In this document: piece by piece, positions 42,895 through 50,800 of the stretch | Position numbering within the stretch: the first letter of the stretch is position 1 | How the letters are laid out: every line of letters starts with the position of its first letter | From: Kiritimatiellia bacterium | GTDB lineage: Bacteria > Verrucomicrobiota > Kiritimatiellia > JAFGHX01 | NCBI GenBank assembly: GCA_016929905.1 | Contig: JAFGHX010000379.1 | Location: 1 to 64,000 of the forward strand | Length of the DNA stretch: 64,000 nt | Direction: 5' to 3' | Translations under genes and position numbers: made by a program | The notes under the pieces: generated by a model | Told to the model about the DNA's origin: nothing | Seen by the model: only the letters and a program-made list of their open reading frames with translations | Databases searched by the model: none

Positions 42895-43926
42895 TCACCG
42901 GAACCAACCGGGCAGCCGTCTTCTGTGCCGGCTGCCCTTCGCCATTTTCTCCCGGATTTCCGGCAGGAGCGCGGTAGCCGCCGCGCGGCCGACCGCGGCA
43001 GCCTGCATGGCGTGTCCGAAATCGAGCACGCCGATGTTGTCCGCATGGCAGCGGATGACGGCGTCCGCCTGTCGCAGGACGGCCTCGGCGATCGTGTGCC
43101 GTCGGATCAACGAGGTCTGGATCGCGACATCGAAGATCGACAGGTGCTTCGAGCGGCGGGCGGAGAGCGAGCGCCAGAACCGGCGGTGGTGCGTGTGGGC
43201 TTCGGTCGAGGCGCGGAGCTGATGGCCTTGCGCACTGAGCCACTGGTTGACCCGGTGCGCGATGCGGTGCGTATGGGCCGGGCCGTGCGCGCATCCGCGC
43301 AGGTCCAGCCGGCTGGGCACCTGGACGGAGAGGTCGTGCGAGTAGCGCGGGTCCAGCGTCGTGTCGACCGCCACGACGCAGGAGGCGCCCGTCGGCTTCG
43401 CCAGCTCACGCGCGGTCGGGGCGGGGATCGGTTCGGTCAGCCCGCCGTCGGTCAGAAACCGCTCGCCGTAGCGGACCGGACAGAAGAGGGTGGGGATCGA
43501 GATGCTCGCCTGCAGCGCCATCGGCAGGTCGCCATGCCGGATCCGGACCGTCTCGCCCGTGCCCAGATCGGTGGCCACGGCCACGAACGGGATGGCCAGG
43601 TCGGAAAAACCCGCGCCGCCCAGCAGCAGTTCGAACAGCCGCCGGAACTTGTCGCCCGTGGTCAAGCCGCGGGTCGGAAACCGGAAATCGAGCAGGTAGC
43701 GCAGCGGCGTCCAGTCGATGCTCTTCAGCGCGCGGGTCACTTCCTCCGCCGAGCGGAACCGCGCGTACAGCGCGCCGATCACCGCGCCCATGCTCGTGCC
43801 CGCAATGGCGACGACCGGGATCTGCTCCTCGTCCAGAACCTGCAGCACGCCAAGATCGGACATCGCGCGTGCGCCGCCGCCGCCCAGCGCCAGCGCGATC
43901 CCCCGTTGCCCGCCCTTCTTCGTCAT
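42895..43926 (-). CDS. Patatin-like phospholipase
   Basis: Predicted 343-aa lipid acyl hydrolase with Ser-Asp dyad. GGGGARA near residues 15-21 is the oxyanion loop, S45 in GTSMG is the nucleophile and D160 in TDGGL the partner. It resembles the RssA/YchK group. A basic, Arg-rich C-terminus is present. No signal peptide is visible, so a cytoplasmic or membrane-associated role in phospholipid turnover is likely. Confidence 0.9.
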   Translation of the reverse strand: MTKKGGQRGIALALGGGGARAMSDLGVLQVLDEEQIPVVAIAGTSMGAVIGALYARFRSAEEVTRALKSIDWTPLRYLLDFRFPTRGLTTGDKFRRLFELLLGGAGFSDLAIPFVAVATDLGTGETVRIRHGDLPMALQASISIPTLFCPVRYGERFLTDGGLTEPIPAPTARELAKPTGASCVVAVDTTLDPRYSHDLSVQVPSRLDLRGCAHGPAHTHRIAHRVNQWLSAQGHQLRASTEAHTHHRRFWRSLSARRSKHLSIFDVAIQTSLIRRHTIAEAVLRQADAVIRCHADNIGVLDFGHAMQAAAVGRAAATALLPEIREKMAKGSRHRRRLPGWFR

Positions 43927-44021
43927 GCCTAACTAGATAAGCTTTTTCGGACGATCGGTCAAAAGGAAACTCCGAGCGGAAGCCCTCCTTCTGAGGCGGC
44001 TCGGCCGCACATTCACGGTTG

Positions 44022-44149
44022 AACGCTGAGCGTTGAACGTTGAGCGTTGAGCGTTGGGCGTTGAACGTTGAGCGTTGAACGTTGAGCGTTGAAAGTTGAA
44101 CCTTGAGCATTGAACGTTGAACGTTGAACGTTGAACCTTGAGCGTTGAG
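44022..44149 (-). repeat. Long 7-bp tandem repeat (GTTGAAC/GTTGAGC)
   Basis: About eighteen consecutive heptamers alternate between GTTGAAC and GTTGAGC with a few variants (GTTGGGC, CTTGAGC, ATTGAAC). It is the longest heptad array here and occupies most of the gap between the patatin gene and the next. Confidence 0.88.
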
Positions 44150-44221
44150 CCCCAAAATTCGGTGCCCGTCCCAAGGCAACAAGAAAACGATTCGGGGTCA
44201 AAGGGCGGGCTCTGAGGTGGT

Positions 44222-44800
44222 TTATTCCGCAGCGGGCTTCCCCGTCGGCGGCGGGAACCCCTTCTTCTCGCGCAGGAGGCTGAGCAGGTCGGCGACGCCA
44301 CGCGAGCGCCAGTCGACCTGAACGCCGAGCTTGGCGAGTTCCGCGGCGAGATCCACGCGGATCGACATGTCGAGCAGTTGCGAAACCGTGTAATCGGCCG
44401 GATCGATCTTGCAGCCGTGCTTGGCCAGCTTGCGCACGAGCCGCTTCTTGTAGCCCGCGTCGGTCTCGATGCCGTTCACCGTTTCGGGCTCGTCCTGACG
44501 CAGGGCGGGCTTGCAGAGGCCGAGCGCATGCGCGTGCGGCAGGGCGGCCACCCCGAACAGCTTGGATATCTTCGGGGTCGGCAGCGCGCGCGGTCGGGCG
44601 GACGCCACCGGCGCCGCCGGAGGCGCACCTTTCGGCGTGAGCACACAGTCCGACTTGCCGGTTGAAGCGACTTGCGCGGGTTCATTGGCAAGCAGCGTGC
44701 ACACGCTCAGCAGGAGGACAGGCAGCGCGACGGCCAACGGGTGTCGGCACAGCTCGCGCAACGCGATGTGGCGGTGTCTCTTCGTTTTTTTCTTCCCCAA
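44222..44800 (-). CDS. Exported protein of unknown function
   Basis: Predicted 192-aa protein with a basic N-terminus (MGKKKTKRHRH), a hydrophobic signal segment at about residues 24-38 and possible cleavage after LLANE-type sequence. A Pro/Ala-rich linker (55-80) leads to a charged region with two repeat-like helices (TVSQLLDMSIRVDLAAELAK and GVADLLSLLREK). The TTG start is the only one giving an intact signal sequence. No family is recognised. Confidence 0.55.
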   Translation of the reverse strand: MGKKKTKRHRHIALRELCRHPLAVALPVLLLSVCTLLANEPAQVASTGKSDCVLTPKGAPPAAPVASARPRALPTPKISKLFGVAALPHAHALGLCKPALRQDEPETVNGIETDAGYKKRLVRKLAKHGCKIDPADYTVSQLLDMSIRVDLAAELAKLGVQVDWRSRGVADLLSLLREKKGFPPPTGKPAAE

Positions 44801-44961
44801 CCGGGCTTAATGTAACCACCCTATAAACACACGGCGACTGTTAATAACCCCCGCGGTTTGCTTGCAGTCTATTGGGCCATTCGCCCTTTGGCAAGCTTTT
44901 TCTTGCATTTTCTTCGAATTTCTTCTCGGATCATACATTATGTTGGGGTGCCTGAACGGCG

Positions 44962-45044
44962 TGCTCGGGGTGGGATTCGAACCCACACATCCTTGCGGAT
45001 ATCGGATTTTAAGTCCGATGCGTCTGCCGTTCCGCCACCCGAGC
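44962..45044 (-). tRNA. tRNA-Leu (anticodon UAA)
   Basis: The minus strand folds as a class II tRNA: acceptor stem GCTCGGG with CCCGAGC and discriminator A, anticodon stem TCGGA/TCCGA around loop CTTAAAA (anticodon TAA), a long variable arm with stem ATCC/GGAT, and T-arm GTGGG TTCGAAT CCCAC. CCA is not encoded. It reads UUA codons, which should be rare at this GC content. Confidence 0.96.
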
Positions 45045-45112
45045 GAAGCAGAATGGAAGAATGGAAGGCCCGGCTTCGGCAATAGGCTTCGCCGGGGCAA
45101 GATGGAAGGATG
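45045..45112. repeat. Hairpin element abutting the tRNA gene
   Basis: ATGGAAG units flank a CCCGGCTTCG and CGAAGCC-type stem, similar to the hairpin at 42823-42880 in inverse order. It starts at the first base beyond the tRNA 5' end, leaving no ordinary promoter within it. Confidence 0.65.
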
Positions 45113-45236
45113 GAAGATTGGGTGATTGCACTCCCGTCCCAGCCTCCACTCTCTATGGGGGAAGCGTACAGCGGGGCAGGTGGCTTGGCAAGGGGATTCA
45201 ATTGGAGGGCGAGGCAGAAGTCAGGACTATGCCGTC

Positions 45237-45265
45237 TTGAGTTGCGGTGCCCTCTGTGCTAGCAT
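45237..45265 (+). promoter_or_regulatory. Promoter for a group of small genes
   Basis: TTGAGT at 45237-45242 and TAGCAT at 45260-45265 with a 17-bp spacer would start transcription near 45272, upstream of the small genes from 45315 onward. Confidence 0.4.
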
Positions 45266-45314
45266 TCGAAATCCGTGGCTCGATTCTTGACTCCCGCTTG
45301 ACTCGAGGTGTCCC

Positions 45315-45512
45315 GTGAAGCACTGGCCCTACCCGCATTCTGCGGCCGCCCCCCTTGTCTGGCTCCAAGTCGTACTTGCAGCGGTTGGTCAGCCGGAATC
45401 CGCGTCCAGGGCAGTGGCAACGAACGCCATGAGCGGCTTCGATCTCATAGACATGAAGAAATTCGACCCAGAGCGGACCGGGGGATCAGGCGCACGTGAT
45501 GAGCCGCGATGA
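45315..45512 (+). CDS. Small hypothetical protein
   Basis: Predicted 65-aa protein beginning with GTG. A mildly hydrophobic N-terminal half (LVWLQVVLAAVG) is followed by a charged tail. No family recognised. Its stop overlaps the next start (ATGA), the main reason to accept it as a gene. Confidence 0.35.
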   Translation: MKHWPYPHSAAAPLVWLQVVLAAVGQPESASRAVATNAMSGFDLIDMKKFDPERTGGSGARDEPR

Positions 45513-45754
45513 AGATGCCCATCAAGCTGAAGATCCTGACGGGAATCATGGGCGCAGGTGTTTTGTTTCGCTGCATGATCCTGGTTTTCGATGGGGCTGA
45601 TCTTCTCGATGGATCCTCATCTTCGGTCAGCAATCTCTTCGGCGTTGTCGTGACCATCAAGGATGGGGCTTCAGGAGGGATGGGGGGATCAGCGAGGGCC
45701 GAGCAACATGACGCTGCAACCCGGCGGCTCGCCAATCGGCGTTACTTCTGGTAA
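45509..45754 (+). CDS. Small hypothetical membrane protein
   Basis: Predicted 81-aa protein with a hydrophobic N-terminal stretch (IKLKILTGIMGAGVLFRCMI) that could be a signal anchor, then a Ser/Gly-rich region. It overlaps the preceding stop by 4 bp and lies 18 bp before another small membrane gene. No family recognised. Confidence 0.4.
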   Translation: MKMPIKLKILTGIMGAGVLFRCMILVFDGADLLDGSSSSVSNLFGVVVTIKDGASGGMGGSARAEQHDAATRRLANRRYFW

Positions 45755-45772
45755 CATGCTTCCGCACAGACC

Positions 45773-46033
45773 ATGAACAAGGCGGAGAGAAAAATGGGGA
45801 CGGTTGGCGGGGTGTTGCTGGGCATGCTGGTGTTTTTCCTTCTCTACGTACTCAGCGTCGGGCCCGCGGTTGTTCTGATGGCCGGTTGCCCGGTAGTCGA
45901 ACCCTATTTCTATGCGGTCTATGCGCCGCTTGTCTGGCTTGGCGACCAGGTCCCATGGCTGGGAAAGGCGTTGGGCGCGTACGCGGACCAGTGGCTGCGC
46001 TGGGTCGGATTCAGCGGTTTCGGCCCGCCCTGA
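45773..46033 (+). CDS. Small membrane protein of unknown function
   Basis: Predicted 86-aa protein with one strong membrane segment at residues 10-38 and an aromatic C-terminal half containing PYFYAVYAPLVWLGDQVPW. Aromatic-rich sequence like this may sit at the membrane interface. It is part of the same-strand run 45315-46542, with the next gene 8 bp after it. Confidence 0.5.
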   Translation: MNKAERKMGTVGGVLLGMLVFFLLYVLSVGPAVVLMAGCPVVEPYFYAVYAPLVWLGDQVPWLGKALGAYADQWLRWVGFSGFGPP

Positions 46034-46041
46034 GGAGGCGT

Positions 46042-46542
46042 ATGAGGGTCGGAATTCTATCATTGGCGGTGACCTTGCTGCTGCTGCATGCCCGGGCGTC
46101 GTTCGCTGACGAGCCGGGGCCACAGCATACAAACAGCGTCCCTGCGCCAAGCACGGCCGCGTACGAGCAGTCAGAAGAGTTTCTGAAGGAGTTGGATCTG
46201 CTCAGGACCTACGATTGGTGGTGGGACAGAGACAAAGCGGCAGAGCGATACGCCAGGTTTTTCGCGCGCTATCCTCTGCCGCCAAAGAACCGGGATCTGC
46301 ACTATGCGTATGCCCAGGTTGCGTACCACTACGCCGACATCCTCGGCCGGCAAGGGAAGTACGAACAAGGATTGGCTGTGCTCGAAATTGATTTCCCGGG
46401 CCCAAGGCACAAGGGAATTTTCCGGATGTTCAGCGCGGCCAAGGCGCGTCTTCACCTTCGACTTGCGGAAGGCAAGCAGGGGGAAGAACGGCAAGCCCAT
46501 CTGGATGAAGTGCACCGGCTGGTCAAGCATATGCGATGGTAG
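46042..46542 (+). CDS. Exported helical protein, TPR-like
   Basis: Predicted 166-aa protein with a signal peptide (about 1-23, cleavage after RASFA). The mature part is mostly amphipathic helices; DRDKAAERYARFFARYPLPP and LHYAYAQVAYHYADILGRQG resemble a pair of TPR-type hairpins, consistent with protein binding in the periplasm. GAGGAGG lies before the ATG. Last member of the small-gene run. Confidence 0.55.
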   Translation: MRVGILSLAVTLLLLHARASFADEPGPQHTNSVPAPSTAAYEQSEEFLKELDLLRTYDWWWDRDKAAERYARFFARYPLPPKNRDLHYAYAQVAYHYADILGRQGKYEQGLAVLEIDFPGPRHKGIFRMFSAAKARLHLRLAEGKQGEERQAHLDEVHRLVKHMRW

Positions 46543-46602
46543 GGAGGCCCGGCGGCTGGATTAGGATTCAGAGGGTGGACTCGTAGGTCCGGAGTTGAAC
46601 GG

Positions 46603-46821
46603 ATGAGACAGCGGTTCCTGATCACATTGCCTGTGCTTCTGCTTGCCTCCTCCTGCTGGGCGGGTATCGTGCTGGCGCCTTCGCATGATTGGACTGTCCC
46701 TTGCCCTAGGGGGCGCATTGGCAGTGCCGAACACAAGGACGGTGAAAGGATACAGGCGGGTGAGGGGGATGATATCGACGCTAGGCGTAGGATAAGTCAA
46801 GAGCGCGAGCGACCTTCTTGA
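46603..46821 (+). CDS. Possible short or truncated exported protein
   Basis: Predicted 72-aa product with a convincing signal peptide (MRQRFLITLPVLLLASSCWA) but a mature region of low similarity to anything and strongly charged. It overlaps the 3' end of the convergent vapC gene by 41 bp. It may be the remnant of a larger gene. Confidence 0.3.
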   Translation: MRQRFLITLPVLLLASSCWAGIVLAPSHDWTVPCPRGRIGSAEHKDGERIQAGEGDDIDARRRISQERERPS

Positions 46822-47140
46822 GCTTTGCGTCTTCCGTCCAGAGTTGAACGCGGGAGAGCCGTGCGGATGCGAGGAGGTGTACATCGACGAAGCCTATGCC
46901 TCGGCCCATGAGCAAATGGCTTTCGACAAAATGCATGAATTCCTCGTGCGTGATGACGGGACTGGACGGCAGGGCCTCCAAAAGGGCTAGGACCTGCCTC
47001 CTGTTCGTGATGCCGCCACAGGCGAGTTCGCCCAGGATGAACGGGTGACAGACGACCTGCACGTCGTGAAGAAGCGTCCGCAAAGCCGGGTTTCCCGCGC
47101 GCAGGTGGTTGACCCACACAGATGTGTCCACGAGCACCAT
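46781..47140 (-). CDS. vapC: PIN-domain ribonuclease toxin VapC
   Basis: Predicted 119-aa PIN domain toxin. The acidic residues are in VDTSVWVNHL, ILGELACGG and GIGFVDVHLLAS, with a fourth near LWTEDAKL. It would cut RNA unless bound by the antitoxin encoded immediately upstream (gap of 1 nt). The ATG at 47140 gives the normal family N-terminus. Confidence 0.88.
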   Translation of the reverse strand: MVLVDTSVWVNHLRAGNPALRTLLHDVQVVCHPFILGELACGGITNRRQVLALLEALPSSPVITHEEFMHFVESHLLMGRGIGFVDVHLLASARLSRVQLWTEDAKLKKVARALDLSYA

Positions 47141-47141
47141 G

Positions 47142-47330
47142 TCAGCCCCTGCGCCTGGGTACGGGGCGCAGCGATTTCTCGGTCCCACCCAGCGCGGCGA
47201 GTCGCTTGCTGCTGGCCGCCGCGATCAGGGATTCCAGCCCCATCCTGACCAACGCCGTCTTCTCGGCTATTCCGGTCAGACGCGAGGCCCGCTTCACCAG
47301 TGTGTCGTCAATGTTGAGCGTAGTTCTCAT
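47142..47330 (-). CDS. vapB: VapB-type antitoxin
   Basis: Predicted 62-aa antitoxin. MRTTLNIDDTLVKRASRLTG is the ribbon-helix-helix DNA-binding start and EKTALVRMGLESLI the conserved helix of this VapB group; LAALGGTE is the typical C-terminal motif. The start at 47330 is fixed by family alignment and by the promoter, which places transcription at the ATG itself. Confidence 0.9.
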   Translation of the reverse strand: MRTTLNIDDTLVKRASRLTGIAEKTALVRMGLESLIAAASSKRLAALGGTEKSLRPVPRRRG

Positions 47331-47337
47331 GCAGATA

Positions 47338-47366
47338 ACTATGCATCTTCCATACATATGAGTCAA
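47338..47366 (-). promoter_or_regulatory. vapBC promoter, leaderless
   Basis: On the minus strand TTGACT and CATAGT are 17 bp apart, and the -10 ends 7 nt before the vapB ATG; no ribosome site exists. ATGCA and TGCAT arms flank the -10 region and could be part of the autorepression operator. Confidence 0.65.
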
Positions 47367-47507
47367 GAACGATCTGCGGGGAGCGGCGGCCGGCATTGAG
47401 CGTGGGGCTTGCCGCTGAAGCGGCTCGAAGGCTTCCGCCCGTCGAACATCTGACTGCGGCGGAAAGGCGGAAATCGGGCGATCTGCCCGCAACCGCCCCG
47501 CCCGCGC

Positions 47508-48599
47508 CTACCACTGCACATCATGCTTCCGATACGGCTCGTTGTCCGGCGCCGCGGCAAACTGAAGATCCTTTTTCATCTGTTCCGGCGTGAGATTGGC
47601 CTTGAATTTGCACAGGTATTGCACTTCCTGCTCCCATTCCACGAGCCGCTTCTCGGGATCCTGGCCGAGGAGGCCGGGGCCCCCGAACAATTTGCCGGCG
47701 AAGAGCAGGGGGAGCCGGTCGCCGCACAGCATCTTCCGGTCGGCGAGCAGATAGATCAGGACCTCGGTGTTCACGCCGGTCGTGGCGGTGAGCGCCAGGG
47801 GGTAGACGGGTGACAGCGAAGGGAACCGGAGGATGATCGGGTCAATGAGCCCTTCGAACCGGGTTGCCTGTCCCAGTTCCCTGCCGGGCCGCACGTTCGC
47901 CACCACGAAGCACCAGCGTTGCCTGACGTATTGATCGAGGGTTGGCAGGTCGGAATCGGAGAATTGAAACCGATTCTCCTTCAGCCAGTCGAGCAAGTCG
48001 GCGCTGCTCGTCGATTTGATCACCTTCATGTGATAGATCCCGACATCCTCGGCCTTGATGACGTCGACGCCGGCGTGTCCGCGTGCTTTCACGAAAGACG
48101 GCATGGCGAGTCCGGCCAGCAGCAAGAAGAAGATCCCGTATACGGCGAAGCGGGCGAGTGCGCCCCGGTGCGCACGCAGCGATTTCAGCGAAGGGACGGC
48201 AAACGACAGCAGGCAAAGCAGGAGGCATGCGACGGCTGCCACAAACAACAAAGCCGCGGCCACGCCAAGAACCATGCTGCTGATGTCCGTCACATCCGGG
48301 CGTGACACAAGGCCGAGCCGAAAGAATGTGTCGTGCGCTTCCTCCGCGCTCATGCTGGCGAGTTCCGGCACCGCGGGCACGGGTATGACCCAGCCGAACG
48401 TCGTCTCGGTCGAGCTGTGGTTCTTGTCTTCGATCTTGCTCTGGAGGACAAGCGTTTCGTTCCCGTCCCGGAACAGGATCAACGCGCGCTGGTACGGGAT
48501 GTCGGGCGGGACGCGTTCCATGCCGTAGATTTTTCCGTCTGCCAGGGCGGCGGTGGTGGTCAGCAGGGAGAGGGTGATGATTGTGAGTGTCGTCTTCAT
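47508..48599 (-). CDS. DUF2330-like exported membrane protein
   Basis: Predicted 363-aa protein with a signal peptide (cleaved after TTAALA). ADGKIYGMERVPPDIPYQRA followed by ALILF at the mature N-terminus and TTFGWVIPVPAVPE are typical of DUF2330-type proteins. Two membrane segments (about residues 110-140 and 150-170) and a long C-terminal domain follow. Function is unknown. Start at the ATG 48599 is chosen for the signal peptide; upstream in-frame codons derive from heptad repeats. Confidence 0.65.
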   Translation of the reverse strand: MKTTLTIITLSLLTTTAALADGKIYGMERVPPDIPYQRALILFRDGNETLVLQSKIEDKNHSSTETTFGWVIPVPAVPELASMSAEEAHDTFFRLGLVSRPDVTDISSMVLGVAAALLFVAAVACLLLCLLSFAVPSLKSLRAHRGALARFAVYGIFFLLLAGLAMPSFVKARGHAGVDVIKAEDVGIYHMKVIKSTSSADLLDWLKENRFQFSDSDLPTLDQYVRQRWCFVVANVRPGRELGQATRFEGLIDPIILRFPSLSPVYPLALTATTGVNTEVLIYLLADRKMLCGDRLPLLFAGKLFGGPGLLGQDPEKRLVEWEQEVQYLCKFKANLTPEQMKKDLQFAAAPDNEPYRKHDVQW

Positions 48600-48628
48600 A
48601 ACTTGAGGCATGCTGCCGTCGCAGCCTG

Positions 48629-48697
48629 GGGTTTCAGGTGTCAGGTTTCGGGTGTCGGTCCTCCCCTCTGACACCTGACACCCGACACCTGAAACCC
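48629..48697. repeat. 7-bp repeat with opposed arms (GGTTTCA/GGTGTCA)
   Basis: Left arm heptamers GGTTTCA, GGTGTCA, GGTTTCG and GGTGTCG face right arm TGACACC, TGACACC, CGACACC and TGAAACC, giving a 27-bp stem with few mismatches. It lies just upstream of the DUF2330 gene. A trace of the same motif is at 11148-11178. Confidence 0.85.
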
Positions 48698-48738
48698 AAT
48701 ATCCTACATGGCATGTATAGAACCTGCGACCCCAGACT

Positions 48739-49104
48739 TCAAGTCCGGTTGAATCTCCTCAACTTGGCCCGTCGTCGAAGCCCGGAGGCGAGCATCCAGA
48801 CGCCCACTCCGAGCGCCCACGGCCAGACGTAGACATTCTTCGCATTGATCAGACCGGAAAGCGTAACGACGGTGAGGCCGATGGACATGACAAGCAGCGC
48901 GATTCCGGCCGTGATCGCGTGCGTGGCGGCCCGACGCTCGTCGCGCGTGTACCGTTTGAACAGCGCGGCAATCTGTTCCGCTCCCAGCCCACGCTCGGTG
49001 AGGAGCTCCGCGATTGCGCGACGGTGCGTGCCCTGCTTGGCGAGGCTGTAGAGGAGCCCACCTGCGCGATTCAGATCTTGTGGGGGTAGGGGTTCTCTGG
49101 GCAT
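48739..49104 (-). CDS. Small membrane protein with two transmembrane segments
   Basis: Predicted 121-aa protein. A soluble N-terminal helical region with LTERGLGAEQIAALFKRYTR is followed by two membrane segments (about residues 63-84 and 91-108) and a basic tail. It does not match a known family. Convergent neighbours are absent; it stands alone. Confidence 0.6.
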   Translation of the reverse strand: MPREPLPPQDLNRAGGLLYSLAKQGTHRRAIAELLTERGLGAEQIAALFKRYTRDERRAATHAITAGIALLVMSIGLTVVTLSGLINAKNVYVWPWALGVGVWMLASGLRRRAKLRRFNRT

Positions 49105-49226
49105 GTGTGTCGTACTCTTTCATCTACACCGTATTGAACGGATCGCCCGACTCGTCTTTGTACCCGCAGAAAAGGCACCGGTTGAATTTCGTGCAGATCA
49201 TGTGTCGCATTTCGGGCACTTCTTTC

Positions 49227-49819
49227 TCAATTCGCTGAAGCGGCCGCTGCGCCGACAAGTACCCAGATGACACGGGCTATTCCGGCGCGTTTCCGGGCGT
49301 CAGCCTCTGAGTCTGACGAATCTTCCGCGGAGGGCGCTTGCTCGGCAGCCAAGCTCGGCCCTGCTTGGGTCGACTCCGGAGGCATGTCTGTCTCTACGGC
49401 TCGATCAGTGGCGTCGGGGTCCTCTTCAAGCGGCCGGAGGATGCGTTTGACCTCTTCGACGTGCTCCCGCGCCGTCTGCACCCGTACTTGGCCGACCAGG
49501 GGATTGTAGCCGAGCCCGAGGGTGCCTATCCCGAAGTAGTTCTGAAGCAGGTCCCCATTGAAGAAGCAGGCGATCCCGGCTTCCTGCAGAAGTGATTTGG
49601 CGAGCGCGATCTGCCGGCATCCGCATTTTCGAAGACAAATGCGGTGACCACCTCCATGTCGGGCGCCGGTTCCTCGCTTTGAGCCGGCTGTACGAGCGCA
49701 GAAACCAGGGGAACGCGGCACTCCGCGCATTGACGGATGCCCTCGGCGTACTCACGGCCACATGTCGGACAGAACACGGCGTCTTCTCCTCTGGTTCCGG
49801 CGGCAGAACGCTTCGGCAT
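49227..49819 (-). pseudogene. Frameshifted zinc-ribbon plus DUF2007-like gene
   Basis: The first frame (from ATG 49819) encodes a zinc ribbon (FCPTCGREYAEGIRQCAECRV) and the beginning of a DUF2007-like domain (EVVTAFVFENADA). The second frame (ending 49227) encodes its continuation RQIALAKSLLQEAGI and CFFNGDLLQNYF, then an acidic linker and a C-terminal membrane segment. The two join near 49612-49622 by a -1 shift, consistent with loss of one base in GCCGGCAG. Either a recent pseudogene, a sequencing error, or less likely programmed frameshifting. Intact homologues would sense or transduce an unknown signal. Confidence 0.75.
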
Positions 49820-49875
49820 GACCGGCGGCTGTCAAGCCGTACGGTCGATGCCGTTGCACGCCGTCTCTCTATTGG

Positions 49876-50130
49876 CTATGAGTGCGTATTGCGTCGATTG
49901 CCCGCGCCGCTATCCCCATGTTTTGATTCGAGTTCTGACTGACACGCGACACAGTAGCGGACTCCAGGCATGGCGATACGGCGCGCTTCAGGAATAGCAG
50001 CGCTGCACCGCACACAGTGAGTCAGACTCCTGCCCTTCGGCAACCGGGTTCTTGCCAATTGGACGGCGGAATCAACGGTGGCGGATATCTGGTCCTGCTC
50101 CGCCCCATCACGAGCCCAGCCAATGGCCAT
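49876..50130 (-). CDS. DksA/TraR-type zinc-finger protein, YbiI-like
   Basis: Predicted 84-aa protein of the short TraR/YbiI group. The zinc motif is HCVRCSAAIPEARR, then PGVRYCVACQ, with four cysteines; MAIGWARDGAEQDQI is typical of the N-terminus. Such proteins can bind RNA polymerase through the secondary channel, but the short group is often phage-derived and its role is unclear. Confidence 0.8.
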   Translation of the reverse strand: MAIGWARDGAEQDQISATVDSAVQLARTRLPKGRSLTHCVRCSAAIPEARRIAMPGVRYCVACQSELESKHGDSGAGNRRNTHS

Positions 50131-50260
50131 GGTTCATCCCCTCCAATCCCGCTGGCGAACGAGAGCGGCTCACGCGCCGCGGTACGCGGTCGCGTGCAGC
50201 CGCAGGTTCTGCGCTCCAGGTCGTCATGTTCCCGGCCCGCCCGAGCCACTGGGTTCAGAC

Positions 50261-50307
50261 CGAACATCGAACATCGAACATCGAACACTGAACATCGAAC
50301 TTCGAAC
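50261..50307. repeat. 7-bp tandem repeat (GAACATC)
   Basis: Six units of GAACATC and close variants (GAACACT, GAACTTC). Part of a 670-bp gene-free gap between the YbiI-like gene and the first beta-helix gene. Confidence 0.75.
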
Positions 50308-50324
50308 GGGCCTCTCGGTGCGGT

Positions 50325-50425
50325 GCAGATTTCCCCGAATCCGGGAGAGCCTCTGATTTCGACGTTCGATGTTGGATGTTGGATGTTCGACGTTCATTCC
50401 GGTTCTTCTTGTGCCTCGGAACGTG
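50325..50425. repeat. Heptad-bearing segment duplicated near 58.6 kb
   Basis: Contains GTTCGAT/GTTGGAT heptamers (50359-50396) flanked by GAATCCGGGAGAGCCTCTGA and by CCGGTTCTTCTTGTGCC. The same flanks and heptads occur in reverse complement at about 58540-58630, so this is a mobile or duplicated unit of about 95 bp. Confidence 0.8.
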
Positions 50426-50509
50426 TGTATTACGGAACCGGATCACCCCATGGTCGAGCAGGGAGACTCTACCATAGGGGGGCGAGCAAGTCGATCCTTT
50501 ACTTAGCAT

Positions 50510-50705
50510 CATCGCTCGAGAACTTACTCGCGAACTTGCTCGACTCTTCAGTCAGCGTTTGTCTCTCGAATTGCGGAGGAACTCTGACGGGAACTTGCTC
50601 GGCAACTGGGTCGGTTCATTCTTGGTCCGTCGCATGCCGGATTTCGAGGCAAGTTCTCGAGTAAGTTCTCGAGCAAGTTTCTTCCGGATCAGATTTCGAG
50701 TCAAG
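50510..50705. repeat. 12-bp repeat arrays with opposed arms
   Basis: Inverted units (GAGAACTTACTCGCGAACTT) at about 50517-50552 and direct units (GTTCTCGAGTAA, GTTCTCGAGCAA) at about 50645-50683 are separated by roughly 90 bp, with degenerate units between and after. The array lies beyond the 3' end of the 50801 gene rather than in a leader. Confidence 0.75.
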
Positions 50706-50800
50706 TTGTCGTTGCCGAACATCTGTATTCCGGAACAGCCTTGCGGCTTCGTCGCGAACACCGGCATTCCGCTCGCCGTCCGGCCCTGCCGGACGGCGGC

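Noticed and set aside
50017..50664. A 215-codon open frame on the plus strand
   Set aside because: Its sequence is made of heptad and 12-bp repeats and has no start signal or domain; it is antisense to part of the YbiI-like gene.
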